Assembly: GCA_021307315.1 (NCBI GenBank) | Contig: JAJSPD010000016.1 | Location: 558,001 to 622,000, forward strand | From: Bisporella sp. PMI_857 | Taxonomy: Eukaryota > Ascomycota > Leotiomycetes > Helotiales > Helotiaceae | Direction: 5' to 3' | Length of the DNA: 64,000 nucleotides | In this document: positions 57,723-64,000 of the stretch, in pieces | Numbering within the stretch: the first letter of the stretch is position 1 | How the letters are laid out: each line of letters opens with the position of its first letter | The notes under the pieces: model-generated | What the model was told of the DNA's origin: nothing | Database searches by the model: none | Seen by the model: the letters and a program-made list of their open reading frames with translations, nothing else | Translations under genes and position numbers: made by a program

Positions 57723-58145
57723 ATGCCTTCAACAGGAGAAACCTCGCTCTCAACACTGATTCGCTCCATGGAACCAATCCTCTCGCCAACACGCTACGTC
57801 TACCTGAGCATCCCAAACTCATCACCCATCGCCCGCGATGCCGCGGCGCTACAACCCGTCGTCACAGTGCGGGAAGATGAAGGCTTGACGATGGTGCTGG
57901 AGCAGGATATCGCTGACGCCAATAAGCTAGAGTATAGTTATGTGGCTGCACTTATCTCGCTGAAAGTGCACTCGGCGCTGGAGGCCGTCGGGTTGACGGC
58001 TGCGTTTGCGACGGCCTTAATGGAGAAGGGGATAAGTGCCAATGTGGTTGCTGGGTTTTATCATGATCATTTGTATGTCGCGTGGGATGACAGGGAAAAG
58101 GCGCTCGAGGCGTTGAAGGAATTGTCGATGACGGTGGGGTCATAG
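57723..58145 (+). CDS. ACT-domain / DUF2241 protein
   Basis: Intronless, 140 aa. It has the two-lobed ACT-like organisation of the DUF2241 (CASTOR-like ACT) family: TLIRSMEPILSPTRYVYLSI at the start, VTVREDEGLTMVLEQDIADA, YVAALISLKVHSALEAVGLT, and the conserved ISANVVAGFYHDHLYVAWDD followed by KALEALKEL. Such small proteins are presumed to bind amino acids or other ligands, and no reaction is known. There is no signal peptide. The ATG context (AGCACC) is good. Confidence 0.82.
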   Translation: MPSTGETSLSTLIRSMEPILSPTRYVYLSIPNSSPIARDAAALQPVVTVREDEGLTMVLEQDIADANKLEYSYVAALISLKVHSALEAVGLTAAFATALMEKGISANVVAGFYHDHLYVAWDDREKALEALKELSMTVGS

Positions 58146-58427
58146 TCTTCCTTTGTCATTCTTGTTTAGAAATCTACATTCTTATGAATGAATTCAAGAT
58201 TTTAATGCCCAAGATATGTAAGCCTGTATGGTTTCCAGAGGTTGTCTTCATATGGATCAAGGGAAATTAGGACGTGAGGATCAAATTTGACTACCTTAAA
58301 GACATAAGTACGAGCTCTCCTCCGGTTTCTGCATATATTCGCCAACACAATATGCCAACCCATGCGCAATCATATCTGCATTTGACTTAATCGAACTGGC
58401 TCTTCCGAAACCTCATTCGACCTCCCT

Positions 58428-59332
58428 TCAGCAGGTAAATAGCTTCACCCCTGGCATCACATAATTCGCCGGCAACTGTGTATTAGTATTCCAGAGAATT
58501 CCTGGCTCTGTCGGGCTATAGCCGCCAGGAAAGGTCACAAGATAATCACTAGAGACCGCCTTCGTCGCTTTCCCGCTTGCAAGCACTTTAACCTGATGAC
58601 AACTGGGATAAAACTGGCATTTTCCAACCACGCTACAAGCACTCAGCGCAATAATCTCATGTCTAACCAAATACTCTCCTGGCTCAATACACTCCGGGAT
58701 CTTCGTGTACCATACATTACCCTGGTCGAAGAGGTATTGAGTAGCCCATTTGGTGTCATAGCCACGCTGGTCGATCTTGAACCAAGATTTTGTGGTGGTG
58801 CCAGTGAAAGAACCGCAGTCAGGAGTGCATTTGGCGAGGTAAGTGAACATGGGACCGGAGTGCGTGAAGCCATTCCAGTGAAATGAAATGTTTGTTCCGG
58901 CTGTGATAGGACCGGTGCGAGATACCCCGGCGTCATTTATAGGCACAGCATTGAAATTGCAGGTTATATCTGTGGAGGTTTGATTGATGACTGGACCGTC
59001 TGGAATGAGATAATGTTAGTAAATGAACGGCAGAACTCAAAACAGGAAGCATAATTGATTTAGAGTTCATTGGAGGCCATCGGTCGATCTAGAAGGTGTC
59101 ACATACCGACTGGAACCGCACCGATTTTGCGGCTGATGGATGGAGCATCGGCGTTGAAATCAGGGGTTGCGACAGGAAGATAGCCTGTATATGTCGCTGA
59201 ATTCAAGATCAAGGATTTGACATGGCTGCAATGAAATCAGAATATATCTGCTTGTGAAAAGTACGCATACCCGTGGCCAAAAGCGGATGGGACACTAAGT
59301 GTCAAGAAGATAAAAGACGAAACGAGTAACAT
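58428..59332 (-). CDS. AA9 lytic polysaccharide monooxygenase
   Basis: Secreted copper enzyme that oxidatively cleaves cellulose. Three exons on the minus strand, 59271-59332, 59107-59225 and 58428-58999, give 250 aa. The signal peptide MLLVSSFIFLTLSVPSAFG is followed directly by His20, which becomes the N-terminal His of the copper brace in HGHVKSL, split by the first intron. The second brace His is in YLVRHEIIALS, and the axial Tyr is in the motif ending QFYPSCHQVKV. Other family landmarks are THSGPMFTYLAKCTPDC and WYTKIPECIEPGEYL. No CBM1 or GPI anchor follows; the protein ends PGVKLFTC. All catalytic residues are present. Confidence 0.92.
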
Positions 59333-59709
59333 AATGAGATTCACCAGAAGAACTTGAGATTAGAGTAGAGAAGAAAAAGGCTCCAGTTCTCATGTTTCTA
59401 TCTATAATATTATGGAAAGCCTATGATTCGCGGAACAATGCCTACGGAAATCAAGCGTCCTTCTACTTTATCCATATTTAGGTCTTGGTGCCGATCATCA
59501 AAATTTCACCGGCACGCAACGGCCGCTAAGTCGCTGCTACATCCTGTGTTTTCTTTCAATTGTGAGTCTGTAATTAAAATGTATTCCTTGCAACCCTACC
59601 TAAGGGCTCACTTAATCCACCAAGAATAGCGCTGCATCTTCTTCAGGTAGGTCTAAGTAAATCTGTTATGTGGGTATAGCTCATAAAGCAGTTCTAAAAT
59701 ATTGAACGC
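59333..59709. other. Spacer between LPMO and RIT1
   Basis: Both neighbours are on the minus strand, so this is the LPMO promoter and the RIT1 3' flank. No coding signal. Confidence 0.45.
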
Positions 59710-61183
59710 TCATCGACGTTCCATTAAGAAGCTATTCACGCTTTGGAGCGTGGCTCGACTTGGATTTGCATCAGGCATTGAGGTAGATATCCAACCAAGC
59801 CTACGCCGAATAAAAGTCTTATCAATGCTTGAAAACTGAACCACGGACTTCCGTAAGGAACCGTCATCATTGCAGAAAATGCAGATGATGGCTAGAGCTA
59901 CTCCGATGGAGAGGTCTCTGCCGCTATCGCATTTTATAATAATTCGTTGAGGCGCTTCAGATGAGACATCTGGCGCGTGGAGCAACACTTTCTCTGCAAA
60001 ACTGATGATTCTAGGGAGAGCTGAACGGAGATTACGACTGCCCAATTTGTGCGGTCCTAGACCGAGCTCCAGACTTGTTGACGTTTCTAGCCAACTTTGT
60101 TCATCAGTTGCCGCTGGCAACAGGCTGATACTTGGTATCTTACACTGCGAATCATTAGCGGCATATGTACCAATGAGAACGAATGTGGTCGGCTGGATAT
60201 GCCGCAGGCCGGTCTGTTCCACTCCAACATGCTCAATGACAAGCCTTTCGATCAATTCTGGAAGGTCTCCTTCAGCAGAGGACAGGAGCAATGTATCGTT
60301 GGCCCAGAAGACTGGTGGGGTAAGGCCATGTGCCCAATTTTCTGTGTCATCTCCTGCGCCTTGTATATATCCTCCCTCGCTGACCTCCCCACCCAAGACT
60401 CTGCGCGAGACTGTACAACAAATGACTGGATGAAATTCATCAAATATCGTACCTGTCTCGGAAATACGAGACTCTGGTGTTATCCAGATGGGGCGCAAAG
60501 GCTTCGAAATCTGATTTTCGAGCTGGTGAATAGGTATTGCCAATGCTTTCAAGGAGTCAAGAAATGTAGGCAAGAGCTGCTTGATTTGCGTGTGTTCTGT
60601 ATCCGAAATAATCTGCGGTGGTGTATATAAGTCGTGAAATTCTGGGCTCTCTGGGAAGACGAAGCGATTTATGACACTGCACCATATTGGTATTGTTTTG
60701 CTCAACGCATCCGGCATCCCTATATGACATTGTCAGGATGGTAACCAACAGGGAGGAGAAAGCATTACTCTTTCCTCGCCGTGTGGAATCAACAATTATA
60801 CATCTTTGAGCATAGTCAGCAAGTGGTCATTGTGTGGCATATGCTTCAATGTACCCATCATTCTTCCCAATTATATCTAAAAGGTGTAGGTTCAACCTCC
60901 GTGAACTGAATTTCCATACACCAGTGTGTCCATCCGTGCTTTTGAAATATGCACTCCCAGCTTTCGTCTGCGGATTGATGTACCAGCTTCCACATCGTTC
61001 ATTTGCTACCAACGGTCTCGAATATGCAGCCGCAACTTTTTCTGCAAACGACGCGTCTGCTTGAATAGATTTGAGGCGGTTGTGGATGGAGAGAGCGGAC
61101 CGTTTTAGCTCTCCAAGCGTTTTGGAGAAATTGTGGTTTGCTTGATCTGAAAAGATCAAATCCGCTGCGGTGGGATGTTGCAT
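59710..61183 (-). CDS. rit1: Initiator tRNA phosphoribosyl transferase RIT1
   Basis: Transfers ribosyl phosphate to the 2'-OH of A64 in initiator tRNA-Met, keeping it out of elongation (family knowledge). Three exons on the minus strand: 60855-61183, 60769-60803 (a 35-nt microexon) and 59710-60719, giving 457 aa. Diagnostic motifs are CGSWYINPQTKAGSAYFKST and DGHTGVWKFSSRRLNLHLLD, then CIIVDSTRRGKRMPDALSKT, which is pieced together over both introns, and TIPIWCSVINRFVFPES. The C-terminal half includes HGLTPPVFWAN and the phosphatase-like loop IIIKCDSGRDLSIGVALAII, typical of the family's C-terminal domain. Length and order are normal. Confidence 0.94.
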
Positions 61184-62963
61184 TGGTAGTCATGTATATC
61201 AAGGACAAGTTTCACAGGACCTGTTTCCGTTGGTGGTACATTGACAGTTTCCGCCCCTTTTTCACCGCCTACCTTGTTAAGCGAGTGGTATTTTCGGTCG
61301 TAAGACAAATGTTCACCAATCCATACGCACATGATGAATCGAAAAATATCCTCTGCATTTACTTCCTGATGCAGATCAGACATTGCCTTTTTTTACACAG
61401 AAATGTCAGGTGAGGTTACAAAAGACAACGAAGATAACGATCCTAGCTAGAACTACAACGACATCTTGCGGTCGAGGTCCTTCCCTCTCCTTCTTTTGTA
61501 TGATGCTACGCTTACCACACAACGAGTCCTTGATCTAGCTCTTTTAAGTAGAGTAGGTTAATAAGGCATTAGATTTCGTCTGATTCCTGCGAGAATATCG
61601 TGGACCTAGCAGGAATGAGCTCCGCACCCCAGTCACATCTTTAGCTTAGGATGAGGGTTTTCTCGATGTACTATTTCCTGCAGCACAAAAGATCTTGTCT
61701 ATCACATCAATTTACTGCCCTTGGCGTGTCTCCATAATGTTCTTACCAATTCATATGCAAAGTTCATTCTTAGAGAGGCGAGCACCCCACCTAGATCTGA
61801 TTGCTTAGGACAAACATTATAATATCTTTTCCAGATCTATTTGTTCGCTCATGTACAATTCTCATCCCTAATTATGAGCCAAGAAAGTATTGGCCTGCAA
61901 GTAGCATGATGTCGTCTTCTACTGTATATTTTCTTAATAACGAATATGTTAGATTGCTAAGTTACTGGTAGATCGTGCCTCCCCAGACCTATTCTTCCCG
62001 CCATGGGTGGCCATGATGGTAAATCGTGTTTCAGCGCAACTTCAAAAGAGGAGCAGGACTACGTCTGTATTCTTTCCGTTGTAGTTAGGTTGCTACCTGC
62101 CTTGGATCAAGCTTGTTGTTATTGTTACCCTTCATCTCATAACACATCATCTTACTTCCATCGACATTCTATTTTGCTTCAGAGCTCCATACCAATGATT
62201 ACCGAATGCCAGTTCCTAGGGCAATTACTGACCAGATCCTACATTTAGCATCCATTATCCATTTCACCATTGCCAATTTCCGAGCCTCCTGCTTGTTTCT
62301 ACTTATTAAATTGTTCTTCTGCCTTGGCACAGACGCAAGTGCAATTGCCGCATCGCTCTCTCAACTCAGGACTAAAGACAAAAATCCAAGCCACATCGAC
62401 GGGTACGTCTGTAGAGTCACAGAAAATTACAATAGCCGCTTCGGCGTCGATCAGCTCTGGATCTGCAAACCCTCACGTGCTTTCATAACCATCTCAAGAG
62501 AAAAATGAAGAAGCATTTCGTTTCGCCCTCCTGAGCATTTCACCGTTGCTTTAACTTCGCTTGAAATGACTTCCAGTAATGGTATTACTCATCCCACAAA
62601 TATCAAATGGTACGGAATCAATATCATTTTTAACATTATCGTCTATTTTGTAGTGTCACCTTCCGTCGTTTACTTTCTGATCTATTCGAAAACGCTGCTG
62701 AAATCTGTTTCATTGAGACGCAGTACGAAGCATAACTTAGCTAGGTGTTTGTGTCTTGTAAAGCTCAAACAGTGGCTGGAACAATAGTTGAAGCTCTACA
62801 TGAGGCAATTGCAGTCCAGGGGAAAGTAGAACATCAAGGAGATGCGGAGCCTCAAGCAGAAGCAGAAGCTCAAGTAAGCCTAGAGTGGGGAAGACTTGGA
62901 CTGGTCACAAGTTCACAGCTCTTGAGCATATTATACGAAGAGATACATCATTTCGTGTTGATC
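61184..62963. other. Gene-poor stretch
   Basis: The RIT1 upstream region is followed by about 1.5 kb with only short unsupported frames (for example 62003-62248 and 62206-62508). The end is presumably the old promoter of the hydrolase relic. Confidence 0.4.
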
Positions 62964-64000
62964 ATGCTTTTGAATTTCTCCATTCTGCTTCTAGCAGCGG
63001 CTCAAACAGTCTCATCAAGCGATCCATTCGACCATATTCCCGCGTCCAAAGATCTCTTCTGGAGAGATTTTTACAAGTCCTACCAATTTGCCAGACTTTC
63101 AGCAAGTAGCCATTACTGATGCGGCATATCAATGAATTAATTATGCAATAGGTTCTACTGGATTACGCAAATCCAAACAGCCACATGCGTACAAGCTTGC
63201 CTATCATAAAATCACCCGCATCACTATCAGTGTCATACAAGAGAATGGTTCTTTACAATCATAGGTCTGTTTCTCTTAACGATTCCTCCATATGTGTAGA
63301 AGCACTAATATGCCTGAGAGCAATCGCAGGAGCTCCGACGGTTTCAATTTCTCCATCCGCCGCTTACCTTCATAGATTTTGAGACTCTGCTAGACTGGCA
63401 ATTTTGTAGCTGGTGGCCCAAGTAAGCCTAGTATTGATATGCCTTTCGGTTGGAAATATCCTCAGAATAATGTCCTACACTACGTAATTGGCAGAGGCTA
63501 TGACTTGTTCTTTTGGGACCCACACGTTCTGAAGCGATCAACACCTTCGAGCGACTGTTATGAAAAAGGACGGAGTAAGAAGAGGTCCGCTGACGAACTA
63601 TCATTCAAGACCTCTAGCCTTACTGGAATTAATGAATCCCTGTTTAACTTGTCTCGAGAGCGCGGTAAGGTCTGTGAACTTGCCATTAGCGGATGTGATA
63701 GCATTGGGCAATACGTGTCATCGGCAGATTTTGCCAGAGATATGATCGAAATTCTTGATACATGTGCTAAGACGCCTGAGGTCGCAAAGCCACACATCCA
63801 AAACCTTTTAGATGTGTGTCAGCTATGGAACTCTTCTGGGCCAAACATTTGCATCAATGTTCCCCGAGCGCATGGGCAAAGTTGTGCTTGATGGCATAGT
63901 GGATCCTGATGACTGGGTAGCTGGAATTGAAGATACAACACTCGCCGACCTTGGTGATGCCTAGTCAGCTTTCTTCTCCTACTGCCATGCCGCTGATCCC
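62964..64000 (+). pseudogene. TAP-like alpha/beta hydrolase, disrupted, cut by window edge
   Basis: ATG 62964 opens with a signal peptide (MLLNFSILLLAAAQTVSS) and FDHIPASKDLFWRDFYKSYQ, the usual start of fungal tripeptidyl-aminopeptidase-like hydrolases. After SASSHY the frame stops at 63117-63119 and the next 300 bases are unreadable. From 63439 the family text resumes: IGRGYDLFFWDPHVLKRSTP, SSDCY, SSADFARDMIEIL. A frameshift near 63805 leads to VSYGTLLGQTFASMFPERMG, the nucleophile elbow (with Cys replacing the first Gly of GxSxG), and VVLDGIVDPDDW. TAG at 63962-63964 interrupts before SAFFSYCHAADP. The C-terminal half lies beyond the window. It cannot encode an active enzyme. Confidence 0.7.

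Noticed and set aside
1..64000. CRISPR arrays, insertion sequences or bacterial operons
   Set aside because: Intron-rich eukaryotic genes throughout; no regularly spaced repeats or transposase frames were seen.

Overview
The window is nuclear DNA of a filamentous ascomycete (Pezizomycotina). Genes carry many short GT-AG introns of about 45-100 nt, and the gene set includes fungal-only families: a CSI2-type membrane protein, BIG1, an AA9 lytic polysaccharide monooxygenase (LPMO), HET-domain proteins and fungal tropomyosin. The overall content fits Leotiomycetes/Helotiales, but that class-level assignment is an impression, not a measurement.

Two kinds of sequence alternate. The first is intact housekeeping or conserved genes whose exons rebuild cleanly. 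From left to right these are: ARL1 GTPase (630-1437), small-subunit catalase (2654-4237), a zinc-cluster-like nuclear protein (6637-8211, minus), YTM1 (8584-10346), a CCHC zinc-knuckle protein (10992-12133), CSI2-like (21506-22609, minus), BIG1 (24508-25609, minus), RRP17 (25821-26545), tropomyosin (26739-27416, minus), a conserved D-box-like protein (27783-29139), a GT8 glycosyltransferase (30000-31004), SET1 (34989-38936), TRM112 (39788-40259, minus), mitochondrial uS13/SWS2 (43862-44378, minus), an ER cyclophilin with two possible C-termini (44592-45640), a secreted Cys-rich protein (50951-51604), an ACT/DUF2241 protein (57723-58145), an AA9 LPMO (58428-59332, minus) and RIT1 (59710-61183, minus). 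Several pairs are divergent with 210-370 bp between start codons (zinc-cluster/YTM1, BIG1/RRP17, tropomyosin/D-box protein, SWS2/cyclophilin), so they probably share promoters.

The second kind is gene-poor, often AT-rich DNA that holds broken accessory genes: two HET-domain genes (12535-15208 and 32299-33334, minus), a possibly BTB-like gene (19314-20057), a long coiled-coil gene (41221-43530), an unassigned gene (48610-49244, minus), a family of unknown function (54074-56688) and a TAP-like alpha/beta hydrolase running off the right edge (62964-64000). In these relics the reading frame continues across isolated stop codons. Almost every such stop can be derived from Gln (CAA/CAG), Arg (CGA) or Trp (TGG) by a C-to-T change on one strand. 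That is the footprint expected of repeat-induced point mutation (RIP) or of methyl-cytosine decay. The neighbouring housekeeping genes show none of it. This contrast is the main observation.

Functionally the intact genes cover ribosome biogenesis and translation (YTM1, RRP17, TRM112, RIT1, SWS2), chromatin (SET1), secretory pathway and cell wall (ARL1, BIG1, CSI2, cyclophilin B, GT8), cytoskeleton (tropomyosin), oxidative stress (catalase) and plant polymer attack (AA9). I see no operon-like pathway cluster, no CRISPR array, no intact transposon and no convincing tRNA or rRNA gene.
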